This document shows positions 25,325-34,394 of a DNA stretch of 64,000 nucleotides, in pieces. Made by a program: the position numbers and the translations under genes. The first letter of the stretch is position 1, and each line of letters opens with the position of its first letter. Source of the stretch: Bacteroidales bacterium (GTDB lineage: Bacteria; Bacteroidota; Bacteroidia; Bacteroidales; UBA932); assembly GCA_023667095.1 (NCBI GenBank), contig JAMPAT010000010.1, positions 1-64,000 of the forward strand, written 5' to 3'. A model generated the notes under the pieces. It was given only the letters and a program-made list of their open reading frames with translations, had not been told where the DNA came from and searched no databases.

Positions 25325-26278
25325 CTATTTCCTGCTGATAGCTTTCTTGGCAGCCTCCACGATATGTGCTGAATCAAGTCCGTAGGCTTTCATCAGTTCT
25401 GCCGGTGTGCCGCTCTGCCCGAACCTGTCGCCTCCGGATATGAACTCAACAGGGGTGGGGAGGTTCCTTGCAAGTACGCCGCTGACCAGTTCTCCAAGGC
25501 CTCCTGGAGTGTTGTGCTCCTCAGCGCAGACTATTGCACCGGTCTTGCGCGCAGATGCTATGACTGCTTCCTCGTCAAGGGGCTTGATGGTGGCGATGTC
25601 TATGATTTCGGCTGATATGCCTTCTGCCTCAAGTGCCTTGCATGCTTCAAGTGCTTCCCAGACGAGATGTCCTGTGGCGAACACGGTCACGTCTGTACCT
25701 TCATTCATCATTATGGCCTTGCCTATTTCGAATTTCTGGTCTTCAGGAGTGAAGTTCGGCACTCCTGGGCGTCCGAAACGTAGATATACAGGGCCTTTGT
25801 ATTCAGCGGCAGCCAATGTCGCAGCCTTTGTCTGGTTGTAGTCGCATGGATTTATTACAACCATTCCAGGAAGTGCCCTCATCAGAGCGATGTCCTCCAT
25901 TGTCTGGTGTGTCGCGCCGTCTTCACCGAGTGTTATACCTGCATGCGATGCGCATATCTTTACATTTGTGTTGCCGTATGCCACTTCCTGGCGGATCTGG
26001 TCATATACACGTCCAGTCACAAATTCTGCAAATGAACCGATAAAGGGAATCTTTCCGCTGATTGCAAGTCCTGCAGCTGCTCCAACCATATTGGCTTCTG
26101 CAATACCGCACTGCACGAATCTTTCAGGAAATGCCTCTGCAAAGGCGTCCATCTTGAGTGACCCGATAAGGTCTGCTGTCATTGCAACTATGTCTGCATT
26201 CTGTTTTCCGGCCTCGAAAAGGCCTGCACCGAAGCCACTGCGGGTATCCTTGTTGCCGGAGTTTGTATATTCTTTCAT
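25325..26278 (-). CDS. Transketolase, C-terminal subunit
   Basis: The 317-residue protein covers the pyrimidine-binding and C-terminal domains of transketolase. Features: MTADLIGSLKMDAFAEAFPE, RFVQCGIAEANMVGAAAGLA, with the conserved glutamate in the GIAEANM loop, KICASHAGITLGEDGATHQT and RFGRPGVPNF. It works as a heteromer with the product of the gene just upstream (26314), a split form common in Bacteroidetes and Firmicutes. It moves two-carbon units in the pentose phosphate pathway. Confidence 0.92.
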   Translation of the reverse strand: MKEYTNSGNKDTRSGFGAGLFEAGKQNADIVAMTADLIGSLKMDAFAEAFPERFVQCGIAEANMVGAAAGLAISGKIPFIGSFAEFVTGRVYDQIRQEVAYGNTNVKICASHAGITLGEDGATHQTMEDIALMRALPGMVVINPCDYNQTKAATLAAAEYKGPVYLRFGRPGVPNFTPEDQKFEIGKAIMMNEGTDVTVFATGHLVWEALEACKALEAEGISAEIIDIATIKPLDEEAVIASARKTGAIVCAEEHNTPGGLGELVSGVLARNLPTPVEFISGGDRFGQSGTPAELMKAYGLDSAHIVEAAKKAISRK

Positions 26279-26313
26279 TGTTTTCGCGATTTAATGTACT
26301 GTCTGCTACGATT

Positions 26314-27159
26314 CTAAAAGTCTCCAAGAGTCTCCTCCAGCTGTGAGAGAGCCTCATTGCACTGCTCCTGTGAAGGTGCCTTCCCGTGCCATTTGTGGGT
26401 TCCTGCCATGAAGTCCACACCGTGTCCCATGTCGCTTTTCATCAGGATTACAACCGGCTTGCCGTTTCCCCGTTCTGCCTTTGCCTTGGCAAAGGCATCG
26501 AGAATCTGCTGGAAGTCATGTCCGTCGCATGAGAAGACAGTCCATCCGAAAGCTTTCCATTTAGCTTCAAGGTCACCGACTCCGCCGACCTCGTCGACCT
26601 TGCCGTCAATCTGCTGGCCGTTCCAGTCAACCATAGCTATAAGGTTGTCCAGCCCCTGGTGGGCAGCAAACATTGCTGCTTCCCATATCTGCCCTTCTTC
26701 GCATTCTCCGTCTCCCATCATGACGTATACGGTCTTGTCTTCCTTGTCAAGCTTCTTGCCTATTGCAAAGCCTGCGGCCGCAGAAAGTCCCTGTCCGAGG
26801 GAACCTGATGTCTGGAATATTCCGGGAAGGCCGTGGTCAATGGACGGATGTCCCTGGAGACGTGTGCCGAATTTACGGAATGTCCCCAGTTCCTTTACCG
26901 GAAAATATCCGCAGCGTGCAAGGATTGAGTAGTAGACAGGGGTCAGATGTCCTGCGGAAAGGATAAAGACATCGGAGCCTTTGCCGTCGCGTGTCCATGC
27001 CGCAGGGTCATGCTCCATTACATCAAAATAAAGGGCAGTGAGAAAATCTGCACTGCTCATTGAACCGCCGGGATGTCCGGACTTGGCCTCGGTAACCATT
27101 CTGACAATGTCTCTCCTGACCTGGGAGGCAATCTGTTTGAGTTCTTCAATTCTCGTCAT
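26314..27159 (-). CDS. Transketolase, N-terminal subunit
   Basis: The 281-residue protein is the thiamine diphosphate-binding half: VTEAKSGHPGGSMSSADFLT, GHPSIDHGLPGIFQTSGSLG and the GDG...N signature MMGDGECEEGQIWEAAMFAA with VDWNGQQID. It forms one transketolase with the next gene, 35 nt away. Together the lengths equal a single-chain transketolase. The pair is divergent from lepA. Confidence 0.93.
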   Translation of the reverse strand: MTRIEELKQIASQVRRDIVRMVTEAKSGHPGGSMSSADFLTALYFDVMEHDPAAWTRDGKGSDVFILSAGHLTPVYYSILARCGYFPVKELGTFRKFGTRLQGHPSIDHGLPGIFQTSGSLGQGLSAAAGFAIGKKLDKEDKTVYVMMGDGECEEGQIWEAAMFAAHQGLDNLIAMVDWNGQQIDGKVDEVGGVGDLEAKWKAFGWTVFSCDGHDFQQILDAFAKAKAERGNGKPVVILMKSDMGHGVDFMAGTHKWHGKAPSQEQCNEALSQLEETLGDF

Positions 27160-27228
27160 ATCAGATTAAGATAGTTATGTATTAGTACATCATTGACAAA
27201 TGTACACAATTATTTTCATTATTTGGAT

Positions 27229-27236
27229 TATCTTTG
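27229..27236 (+). promoter_or_regulatory. Putative -7 box for lepA
   Basis: TATCTTTG 20 nt before the chosen ATG (27257). The -33 element is not clear. The box is inside the longer open frame from 27200, which supports the shorter start. Confidence 0.5.
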
Positions 27237-27256
27237 CAGAGATTACAGAATTTCTA

Positions 27257-29044
27257 ATGAAGAACACGAGGAACTTTTGCATAATAGCGCATATCGACCA
27301 CGGTAAAAGTACGTTGGCCGACAGAATGCTTGAGATTACTAATACTTTGAGCAGTAGAGATATGGAAGCCCAGGTGCTGGACTCTATGGACCTTGAGAAG
27401 GAAAAAGGGATCACAATCAAGAGCCATGCAATCCAGATGGAGTATGTCTACAAAGGCGAGAAATTTGTCCTGAACCTGATTGACACTCCGGGCCACGTGG
27501 ACTTCTCGTATGAGGTGTCAAGGGCGATTGCCTCATGCGAGGGTGCGCTTCTTGTCGTGGATGCGACGCAGGGAATACAGGCACAGACAATCTCCAACCT
27601 GTATCTTGCCATTGAGCATGATCTGGAGATTATCCCGGTGCTGAACAAGATAGACATGGATGCGGCAATGGTGGACGTGGTCACGGACCAGGTTGTTGAC
27701 CTTCTCGGCTGCAAGCCGGAGGATGTGCTCTGTGCATCCGGCAAGACCGGGGAGGGGGTTCCCGCTATCCTTGATGCGATAGTCGAGAGGGTGCCTGCGC
27801 CGACAGGTGACCCGGAGGCTCCGCTGCAGGCCCTGATCTTTGACTCCGTGTTCAACTCATTCAGGGGAATCATCGCATATTTCAAGGTAAAGAATGGCTC
27901 GATAAGGAAAGGCGACAAGGTGAAATTCTTCAACACGGGCAAGGAGTATGTCGCGGATGAGGTCGGTGTGCTGAAGATGAAGCTCTGCTCAAAGAATGAG
28001 ATACCTTGCGGAAGTGTCGGCTATATAATATCAGGGATAAAGACGGCAGCAGAGGTCAAGGTCGGTGATACGATAACCCATGTCGAGCGTCCGTGCGAGG
28101 AATCCATCGCCGGGTTCGAGGAAGTCAAGCCGATGCTGTTTGCAGGAATGTATCCGGTCGAGACAGACCAGTATGAGGAGCTCAGGTCATCCCTGGAGAA
28201 ATTCCAGCTCAATGATGCCTCGCTCGTGTTTGAACCGGAGGCTTCCCTTGCGCTCGGGTTTGGCTTCCGCTGCGGTTTCCTCGGCCTTCTCCACCTGGAG
28301 ATTGTCCAGGAAAGGCTGTACCGGGAATTCGGGATGGATGTGATAACCACTGTGCCTAACGTGTCGTATAAGGTCTATACAACCCAAGGCGAGGTTCTTG
28401 ATGTGCATAATCCTTCAGGCTTGCCAGCCCCTACGCTTATAGACAAGATCGAGGAACCGTATATCAAGGCGCAGGTCATTTCCAAGTCGGAATTCTATGG
28501 ACCGATAATGAAGCTTTGCCTTGACAAGAGGGGGACTCTGATTAACCAGCATTATCTTACAGCGGACCGCCTGGAACTGACATATGAGATGCCTCTGTCT
28601 GAGATTGTCTTCGATTTCTATGACAAGCTGAAGTCAATTTCAAAGGGCTATGCCTCATTTGACTACCATGTAATCGGATTCAGGGATGCAAAGCTCGTGA
28701 AGCTGGATATACTTCTCAACGGAGAGCCTGCAGATGCACTGTCATCGCTGATCCATGTGGACCATGCGTATGATTTCGGGCGCAGGATATGCGAGAAGCT
28801 CAAGGAACTCATCCCGCGCCAGCAGTTTGACATTGCGATCCAGGCTGCAATCGGTGCCAAGATCATTGCCCGTGAGACGGTCAAGGCTGTCAGGAAGGAT
28901 GTGACAGCGAAATGTTACGGCGGTGATATCTCCAGAAAGAGGAAGCTGCTTGAAAAGCAGAAGCAGGGAAAGAAGAGGATGCGCCAGATAGGTACGGTGG
29001 ATGTGCCTCAAAGTGCATTCATGGCAGTGCTTAAGCTTGATTAG
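27257..29044 (+). CDS. lepA: Elongation factor 4 (LepA)
   Basis: The 595-residue GTPase acts on stalled or paused ribosomes. GTP-binding motifs are visible: [19 protein letters not shown] (G1), [18 protein letters not shown] (switch I), [14 protein letters not shown] (G3) and VLNKIDM (G4). The LepA-specific C-terminal domain ends [20 protein letters not shown]. The start [10 protein letters not shown] is chosen because the residues before it lie over a promoter-like box. The glycosyltransferase gene follows after one base. Confidence 0.96.
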   Translation: MKNTRNFCIIAHIDHGKSTLADRMLEITNTLSSRDMEAQVLDSMDLEKEKGITIKSHAIQMEYVYKGEKFVLNLIDTPGHVDFSYEVSRAIASCEGALLVVDATQGIQAQTISNLYLAIEHDLEIIPVLNKIDMDAAMVDVVTDQVVDLLGCKPEDVLCASGKTGEGVPAILDAIVERVPAPTGDPEAPLQALIFDSVFNSFRGIIAYFKVKNGSIRKGDKVKFFNTGKEYVADEVGVLKMKLCSKNEIPCGSVGYIISGIKTAAEVKVGDTITHVERPCEESIAGFEEVKPMLFAGMYPVETDQYEELRSSLEKFQLNDASLVFEPEASLALGFGFRCGFLGLLHLEIVQERLYREFGMDVITTVPNVSYKVYTTQGEVLDVHNPSGLPAPTLIDKIEEPYIKAQVISKSEFYGPIMKLCLDKRGTLINQHYLTADRLELTYEMPLSEIVFDFYDKLKSISKGYASFDYHVIGFRDAKLVKLDILLNGEPADALSSLIHVDHAYDFGRRICEKLKELIPRQQFDIAIQAAIGAKIIARETVKAVRKDVTAKCYGGDISRKRKLLEKQKQGKKRMRQIGTVDVPQSAFMAVLKLD

Positions 29045-29045
29045 G

Positions 29046-29882
29046 ATGCAGACTGTAGCCATATTGTTCACTGTTTTCAACCGTCGGGAGATTACTCTTG
29101 ACTGTCTCAGGCTCTGTTATGCGGAAATTGAGTCGGCCAAGGCTGAAGGCAGGTATTCATTCTCCATATATCTGACTGACGACGGCAGCACAGACGGGCT
29201 CTCGGAAGCTGTCATGAACAATTTCCCCGATGTGCATATAATAAATGGTGACGGGACCCTTTTCTGGAACAGGGGCATGATTGCGGCATGGGATGAGGCT
29301 GCAGAGGAGAATTATGATTTCTACCTGTGGATGAACAATGACACAATGCCGTCCATCGGCTCATTTGCCGTGCTTCTCGAAAATTCTTTCTATCTCGGGC
29401 ACAGGGCAATTGTTGTGGGGACTGCTGAAGATTCCAGTGGCGTTCTCAGCTATGGAGGAAGGACGAGGGGAGGAAAGCTTATCCAGCCAGATCCTGAAAT
29501 ACCTGTGGCATGTGATATATTCAATGGAAACATGGTACTTGTGCCACGGTCTGTCTACGAGGTGCTTGGGACAATGGAGCCAAAATATTCCCACAGTTTC
29601 GGTGACTTTGACTATGGCATCAGGGCAATGAAGGATGATATAACTGCTGTTGTTGCTCCGGGGGTGCTGGCTACATGTGACCGGAATCCAGGGATACCCA
29701 AATGGAGAGATCCGGAATTTCCGTTGAGGGAAAGATATAAAGCCCTGCTTTCACCCAAAGGACGTCCTTTCGGCGAGCAGTTCCTTTATGATGTGAGGAA
29801 ATCCGGGATTCTGTATGCTGCAGGTCATTTCCTTTCCATTAATGCCAAGGTGATTTTCCCGCAGAGACGGAAGCAGCAATGA
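29046..29882 (+). CDS. Family 2-like glycosyltransferase
   Basis: The 278-residue protein starts MQTVAILFTVFNRREITLDC and has the GT-A features YLTDDGSTDGLSEAV, DGTLFWNRGMIAAWDEA and the DXD-like FYLWMNNDTMPS. It most resembles the rhamnosyltransferase-type GT2 proteins. The acceptor and sugar cannot be told. It has no membrane segment and follows lepA almost without a gap, followed by two terminator-like hairpins. Confidence 0.82.
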   Translation: MQTVAILFTVFNRREITLDCLRLCYAEIESAKAEGRYSFSIYLTDDGSTDGLSEAVMNNFPDVHIINGDGTLFWNRGMIAAWDEAAEENYDFYLWMNNDTMPSIGSFAVLLENSFYLGHRAIVVGTAEDSSGVLSYGGRTRGGKLIQPDPEIPVACDIFNGNMVLVPRSVYEVLGTMEPKYSHSFGDFDYGIRAMKDDITAVVAPGVLATCDRNPGIPKWRDPEFPLRERYKALLSPKGRPFGEQFLYDVRKSGILYAAGHFLSINAKVIFPQRRKQQ

Positions 29883-29915
29883 ATTCCAGCCGGATAGATG
29901 GCTTTGGTGAAAACT

Positions 29916-29970
29916 AAAGAGGTCACCTTCGCAGGCAACCTCTTTAAAAGCTTCTTTTCAGAAGTTTTTT
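29916..29970 (+). terminator. Double hairpin terminator
   Basis: AAAGAGGT (29916-29923) pairs with ACCTCTTT (29938-29945). A second stem follows, AAAAGCTTCT (29946-29955) with AGAAGTTTTT (29960-29969), ending in a T run. It closes the lepA-glycosyltransferase unit. Confidence 0.82.
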
Positions 29971-30130
29971 CTTATGCTTCCCCATGGTAGGAATTGCACA
30001 CATCTGCCATGTTTGAGCTTAAGAGACGAATAAGATTCTTAACCGGTGCAAAGGTCGTGAAGAAACATTCCTTTGCAGTTGTAGATTTTGTTGTTTTACG
30101 TGTTGTTTCATCAGTTGTTGACCCTGTAGT

Positions 30131-31039
30131 ATGGAAAAAGTCAGATTTTATATAGCTGCAATGCGCCTGCGGACTCTTCCGCTTTCGTTGGCAGGAGTGC
30201 TGCTCGGGCTTATGCTTGCAGCTGCGGATTACCATGTACATTGGACTGTGTTCCTGTCCACCCTGCTGACAACGGCCTTTCTCCAGATTCTCAGCAATGT
30301 CTCCAATGAACTTGGGGATTCACTGCATGGAACTGACCGTGCAGACAGGGAGGGACCTGCCTATACGCTGTCAAGGGGACTTCTTTCCGTGACTGACTTC
30401 AAGGTGATGATTGCATTGTATGTCCTCCTGTGCACAGCGTCCGGACTTGCAATGATATATTTCTCTTTCGGGACACTTCTTGCCCTGGAGCCGTTGCTGC
30501 TTATGCTCCTTGGAGTTGCTGCAATATCCGGTGCAATGAGATACACACTTGGCCGGAATCCATACGGCTACAGGGGGCTTGGGGATATATACGTATTCCT
30601 GTTCTTTGGGATTGTTGCCGTCATGGGGGCGTATTTTGTGGCTTCACATACTCTGCACTGGAGAATGATTCTGCCTGCTGCCAGTATGGGCCTGTTCAGT
30701 GTAGGCGTACTTAATGTAAATAATATAAGGGATATGAAGACCGATGCTGCTACGAGGGTAACAGTGCCGCTGAAAATAGGGGAGAGGAATGCAAAGGCCT
30801 ATCAGACTGCCCTCTTGGCATTGGGCTGGGCTTCAATGATATGGTATGTCTCGATGAGGATATTTGATCCGTGGCACTACCTTTTTGTCCTGGCTCTTCC
30901 TATGTTCGTGATACATCTTCGCGGTGTGTGGAAACGGACCGGAAAGGCCCTGGACCCGATGCTCCCTCTTCTTGTGATGTCGTCATTTGCCTTTGCCTTC
31001 CTTGCCGGGCTTGGCTTTCTCGTCTATCTTTTCTTCTGA
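30131..31039 (+). CDS. menA: 1,4-dihydroxy-2-naphthoate polyprenyltransferase
   Basis: The 302-residue membrane protein belongs to the UbiA superfamily and attaches the prenyl tail in menaquinone synthesis. The prenyl-diphosphate site is ILSNVSNELGDSLHGTDRAD, followed by the RVTVPLKIGERNAK region and about eight hydrophobic helices. It converges with ubiE/menE-step methyltransferase at 31053, which performs the following step, so the two menaquinone genes lie end to end. Confidence 0.92.
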   Translation: MEKVRFYIAAMRLRTLPLSLAGVLLGLMLAAADYHVHWTVFLSTLLTTAFLQILSNVSNELGDSLHGTDRADREGPAYTLSRGLLSVTDFKVMIALYVLLCTASGLAMIYFSFGTLLALEPLLLMLLGVAAISGAMRYTLGRNPYGYRGLGDIYVFLFFGIVAVMGAYFVASHTLHWRMILPAASMGLFSVGVLNVNNIRDMKTDAATRVTVPLKIGERNAKAYQTALLALGWASMIWYVSMRIFDPWHYLFVLALPMFVIHLRGVWKRTGKALDPMLPLLVMSSFAFAFLAGLGFLVYLFF

Positions 31040-31052
31040 TTTGAGCGGGGAC

Positions 31053-31757
31053 CTACTGCTTTCCTGCAGTGTACATCCTGCATATCCCGAAAGTGAATGC
31101 CTTGTGGCGTACATCGCTGAAACCGGCCTCTGACATCATCTCCATGAATCTTTCCGGTCTCGGGAAATTCTGTACTGATGCAGGAAGATATTCGTATGCA
31201 CTTCGGTTACCGGACACCTTGCCGCCTATCTTTGGCAGTATGTTCTTGAAATATAGCCTGTAGAACCATCGTGCAAACCTGTCCTGAGGTTCAGAAAGCT
31301 CAAGGATGGTTATCTTTCCGCCTTTTTTCAGGATACGTCGCATTTCAGACAGCCCGATGTCCTTGTGCTCGAAATTCCGGACACCGAAAGCCACCGAAAC
31401 ACGGTCAAATGTACCTTCTGCGTATGGAATCTTCTCACAGTTGCCCTGCTCTAAGTCTATGATTCCCGAGAGCCCGCGCCTGGACACTTTCTCCCTGCCG
31501 ATTGCCAGCATCCCTTCCGAGATGTCAAGGCCTGTGACCCTGCTTCCCTTTGCTGCCTTTTGGGCAATTGCTATGGCGAAGTCACCGGTCCCTGATGCTA
31601 TGTCAAGGATATTTAGCGGCTTGTGCCTCGACACAATCTTCCTTACGGCACGTCTTCTCCATGTCTTGTCTATGTCGAGGGACAGCAGATGGTTGAGCCG
31701 GTCGTATTCCGGGGCAATGTTGTCAAACAGGTTCCTGATACCTTCTGTACTTGGCAT
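31053..31757 (-). CDS. ubiE: Demethylmenaquinone methyltransferase
   Basis: The 234-residue enzyme methylates demethylmenaquinone with S-adenosylmethionine, the last step of menaquinone synthesis (also called menG). Motifs: FDNIAPEYDRLNHLLSLDID, ILDIASGTGDFAIAIA for SAM binding, and VSVAFGVRNFEHKDIGLSEM. It ends the minus-strand operon sui1-DUF4271-hemD-rnpA-yidD-ubiE and converges with menA. Confidence 0.94.
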   Translation of the reverse strand: MPSTEGIRNLFDNIAPEYDRLNHLLSLDIDKTWRRRAVRKIVSRHKPLNILDIASGTGDFAIAIAQKAAKGSRVTGLDISEGMLAIGREKVSRRGLSGIIDLEQGNCEKIPYAEGTFDRVSVAFGVRNFEHKDIGLSEMRRILKKGGKITILELSEPQDRFARWFYRLYFKNILPKIGGKVSGNRSAYEYLPASVQNFPRPERFMEMMSEAGFSDVRHKAFTFGICRMYTAGKQ

Positions 31758-31768
31758 ATTGTTGATTT

Positions 31769-32017
31769 TTAAGGAACAGGGTCATATCCGCTTCCTCCCC
31801 ACGGGTGGCAGCGCGATATTCTCCTGACAGTAAGATATAGTCCCTTGAAAGGTCCATGCCTGCGGAACGCTTCAAGGGCGTATTGCGAACATGTGGGGGT
31901 GAATCTGCAGCATGCCGGTTTCAGCGGTGATATACATGTCCTGTAGAACTTTATCAGGACTATGAACGGGAATATGGCTGCGTCATGGATGAACCTTTTC
32001 AGCTTTCCTGCGTCCAT
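31769..32017 (-). CDS. yidD: Membrane protein insertion efficiency factor
   Basis: The 82-residue protein has the whole YidD signature: [38 protein letters not shown] and [18 protein letters not shown], with the conserved cysteines. It helps YidC in inserting inner-membrane proteins. It overlaps the end of rnpA by 35 nt, a common pairing. Confidence 0.94.
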   Translation of the reverse strand: MDAGKLKRFIHDAAIFPFIVLIKFYRTCISPLKPACCRFTPTCSQYALEAFRRHGPFKGLYLTVRRISRCHPWGGSGYDPVP

Positions 32018-32378
32018 AGTCGTTGATTTTGTCTATTATCCTGCCTACAGCATCGTATATGTCCTTATATGTCAGGATTTCCTTGCTGCCGTATATGAAG
32101 AGGATGTCTGTACCGTCCAATCCTTCGAGATGGGATTTCTGCCTGCGGAAGCTCTCACGGATACGGCGTTTCAGAAGATTCCTCTTGACTGCCCTCCTGA
32201 AGTTCTTCTTCGGGACCGACACCATCATCCTGTTGATGCCGCTGCCTGTCCCGTACAGAAAGCAGAAACGCAAGCCTCCTGGCACATCACTGAACCTGCC
32301 CCTTGCAAGAAGTGCGGATATGTCTTTCTTGCTGTGCAGCCTTTCGCCCTTTGTGAGGGTTTCGCGTGGAGAATCCAT
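31983..32378 (-). CDS. rnpA: Ribonuclease P protein component
   Basis: The 131-residue basic protein carries [19 protein letters not shown] near its N-terminus and the RNA-binding motif [19 protein letters not shown]. It joins the catalytic RNA in tRNA 5' maturation. The rnpB RNA gene is not in the window. It abuts hemD (start right after its stop) and overlaps yidD. Confidence 0.93.
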   Translation of the reverse strand: MDSPRETLTKGERLHSKKDISALLARGRFSDVPGGLRFCFLYGTGSGINRMMVSVPKKNFRRAVKRNLLKRRIRESFRRQKSHLEGLDGTDILFIYGSKEILTYKDIYDAVGRIIDKINDYGRRKAEKVHP

Positions 32379-33116
32379 CTACCTGTTCTTTTCCAGATAG
32401 ATTTCTACGGCCTTGGCTACAGACGGTGCTTCAATTGACGGTGCGGAGATCGCAATCTCGATTCCGGCGGTTTCCATTGCCTTGATTACGGATTTGCCGT
32501 ATGAGACAAACTTCTTGTCCTCCTGCCTGAACTCAGGGAAATTCTCAAAGAGTGACTTGACATCTGCCTTGTTGTACAGCACAAACATGTCGTACGAACT
32601 GATGTCAATCCCCTTGAGGTCCTGTGACACTGATTTCACGAATATTGCGGCTGTGTAGTCCAGGCCTTTCTTCTCGAAATCAGATGATATGTCATTCTCA
32701 GCAGAATCCGCAGTCGCTATAAGGAACTTCTCTCCCTTGTGCTTTGTCCCGATGAGGGAAAGCACAGACTCCTTCGTGCCGTCGCCGAAGAATATCTTTC
32801 GTTTTCTGTAGACAATATGCTTTTGGAGGTACATGGCCACGGCTTCTGTCGTGCAGAAGTACTTCATGGTCTCGGGAATCTTGACGCGAAGCTCTTCGCA
32901 GAGATGAAAAAAGGCGTCAATTGTGGATCTTGCGGAGAATACAATGGCCGTGTAGTCGAGAATGTTTATTCTCTGGGCCCTGAACTCGCGCGATGAAACA
33001 GGCTCAATCAGGAAAAAAGGTATGAAATCGAATTTCACTCCATATTTCCCTGCTACCGCATCATATGCGGCCGTTACCTTCGGGGGCTGCTGAGATACCA
33101 GAATATTCTTGATCAT
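32379..33116 (-). CDS. hemD: Uroporphyrinogen-III synthase
   Basis: The 245-residue protein has the two-domain HemD fold with weak sequence motifs: NILVSQQPPKVTAAYDAVAG, DYTAIVFSARSTIDAFFHLC, FLIATADSAENDI and ISSYDMFVLYNKADVKSLFE. It closes hydroxymethylbilane to uroporphyrinogen III for haem and sirohaem. In Bacteroidetes hemD commonly lies next to a DUF4271 gene and rnpA, as here, which supports the call. Confidence 0.85.
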   Translation of the reverse strand: MIKNILVSQQPPKVTAAYDAVAGKYGVKFDFIPFFLIEPVSSREFRAQRINILDYTAIVFSARSTIDAFFHLCEELRVKIPETMKYFCTTEAVAMYLQKHIVYRKRKIFFGDGTKESVLSLIGTKHKGEKFLIATADSAENDISSDFEKKGLDYTAAIFVKSVSQDLKGIDISSYDMFVLYNKADVKSLFENFPEFRQEDKKFVSYGKSVIKAMETAGIEIAISAPSIEAPSVAKAVEIYLEKNR

Positions 33117-33119
33117 TTC

Positions 33120-33842
33120 TTATAAAACTAATGCCGAGGCGACCAAAAGTCCCGTCGGTAAAATTTCAAGGGTGCAAAGGTACAAAATTGTTGTAAAAAG
33201 ATTGCACGAGTGATTAAAAATTTGACATTTACGGAAAATGAACAGCAGGTACAACGCTCCTGACACGTATATAAGCACTGTCTTTACTGTATTGTCGGGG
33301 ATGCCCGCAAATGACAGCACGCCTGCTGTGGAAAGAAGTATCAGGGTACATGAACAGAAGAAAGTACGGAATGACTTGTCTGCTGCGCACCATGCCGCCT
33401 TTGCTACAGCCTTGCCCTTCAGTGAATATGACAGGAGATTGCGGACCATTATATAGCAGATGACTATGCCTATTGTCGACAATGCCCTGGAGGAAGGTTC
33501 CATCCCATCCAGGAACCTTGGGGAATATATCCTGTACCTGGAGACCAGAAGGCAGAACGGAATCAACAATATTGCGGAGACTATGTCCCTGTTGCGGCTA
33601 AGCTTTACACTGTATTCAAGGTTGAAGGCTTCTTTCCACCTCATCATGCAGCTGATCAGTGACGGTATGATGTCGACAATTCTCCTGACTGACAGGACTG
33701 CAGCCAGCACAGACATTATTATGAGCGCATCTGTAAGCATGTCCCCGTATTCACTGCCGCTGTATACGGCAGTACCTGCTTCATGGCCAAGCTCCAGTGT
33801 GCCCCCGGTAAAGGCACTGTCAACCGGCATGATCTCTTCCAT
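33120..33842 (-). CDS. DUF4271 membrane protein
   Basis: The 240-residue protein has about six hydrophobic helices (for instance LIIMSVLAAVLSVRRIV, IVSAILLIPFCLLV, LSTIGIVICYIMVRNL, VLIYVSGALYLLFIF). DUF4271 proteins are integral membrane proteins of unknown function next to hemD in Bacteroidetes. The gene lies 3 nt from hemD and 2 nt from the SUI1 gene. A role in haem or envelope biology is suggested only by context. Confidence 0.82.
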   Translation of the reverse strand: MEEIMPVDSAFTGGTLELGHEAGTAVYSGSEYGDMLTDALIIMSVLAAVLSVRRIVDIIPSLISCMMRWKEAFNLEYSVKLSRNRDIVSAILLIPFCLLVSRYRIYSPRFLDGMEPSSRALSTIGIVICYIMVRNLLSYSLKGKAVAKAAWCAADKSFRTFFCSCTLILLSTAGVLSFAGIPDNTVKTVLIYVSGALYLLFIFRKCQIFNHSCNLFTTILYLCTLEILPTGLLVASALVL

Positions 33843-33844
33843 CC

Positions 33845-34189
33845 CTAATTCCCGCGTTTTGCCTTGTACCCCATATCACACAACAGCTGGACGACCTTGT
33901 CCCTGAAGTCTCCCTGTATCGTGATTTCACCGTCTTTTGCAGAACCCCCGACCCCGCATTTTACCTTGAGCGTCCTTCCCAGGCAGGCAAGGTCTTCTTC
34001 CTTTCCGATGAATCCGCTGACGAGGGTGACCTGTTTGCCGCCCCTGTTCCTGCGGTCGATTGAGACGATAAGCTTCTGGGACGAAGGCGGAAGTGTCTCT
34101 TCCTGCTTTTCTTCCCCTTGTGTGAAATTGAAGTCCGGATTGGTGGAGTAGACTACTCCGAGCCGCTTTTTCCAGTCGTTGTCAGCCAT
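33845..34189 (-). CDS. SUI1/YciH family translation factor
   Basis: The 114-residue protein starts MADNDWKKRLGVVYSTNPDF at 34189; the longer frame to 34348 is not supported. The SUI1 fold is seen in LIVSIDRRNRGGKQVTLVSG, LKVKCGVGGSAKDGEITIQG and the C-terminal VVQLLCDMGYKAKR. It is a bacterial relative of eukaryotic eIF1, proposed to influence start-codon selection. It is the first gene of the six-gene minus-strand operon ending with ubiE. Confidence 0.9.
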   Translation of the reverse strand: MADNDWKKRLGVVYSTNPDFNFTQGEEKQEETLPPSSQKLIVSIDRRNRGGKQVTLVSGFIGKEEDLACLGRTLKVKCGVGGSAKDGEITIQGDFRDKVVQLLCDMGYKAKRGN

Positions 34190-34211
34190 TTTGATGAAAC
34201 AGATTTTAATT

Positions 34212-34244
34212 TTTGCAAATATAGTCATTCTGTTTGTATATTTG
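34212..34244 (+). promoter_or_regulatory. Possible promoter between SUI1 and DUF2723 genes
   Basis: TTTG at 34212-34215, 21 nt, TATATTTG at 34237-34244 on the plus strand. An overlapping minus-strand TATATTTG (34216-34223) could serve the SUI1 operon. Confidence 0.45.
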
Positions 34245-34394
34245 TAAATTTGTTGCATGGCTGAGGAACTTGCCAGTAAATCCTGAAGGGACCGGGCGCA
34301 GAGCCGAAATGCCCCTCCCCATGCTGTGCGTATCCGGCCTGCAGGCATTGCTGCTGGGTACAGGCTGGATTAATTTATTGACAATAACGTTGAT

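Noticed and set aside
27200..27256. N-terminal extension of LepA
   Set aside because: Covers a TATCTTTG box and does not fit the conserved LepA N-terminus.
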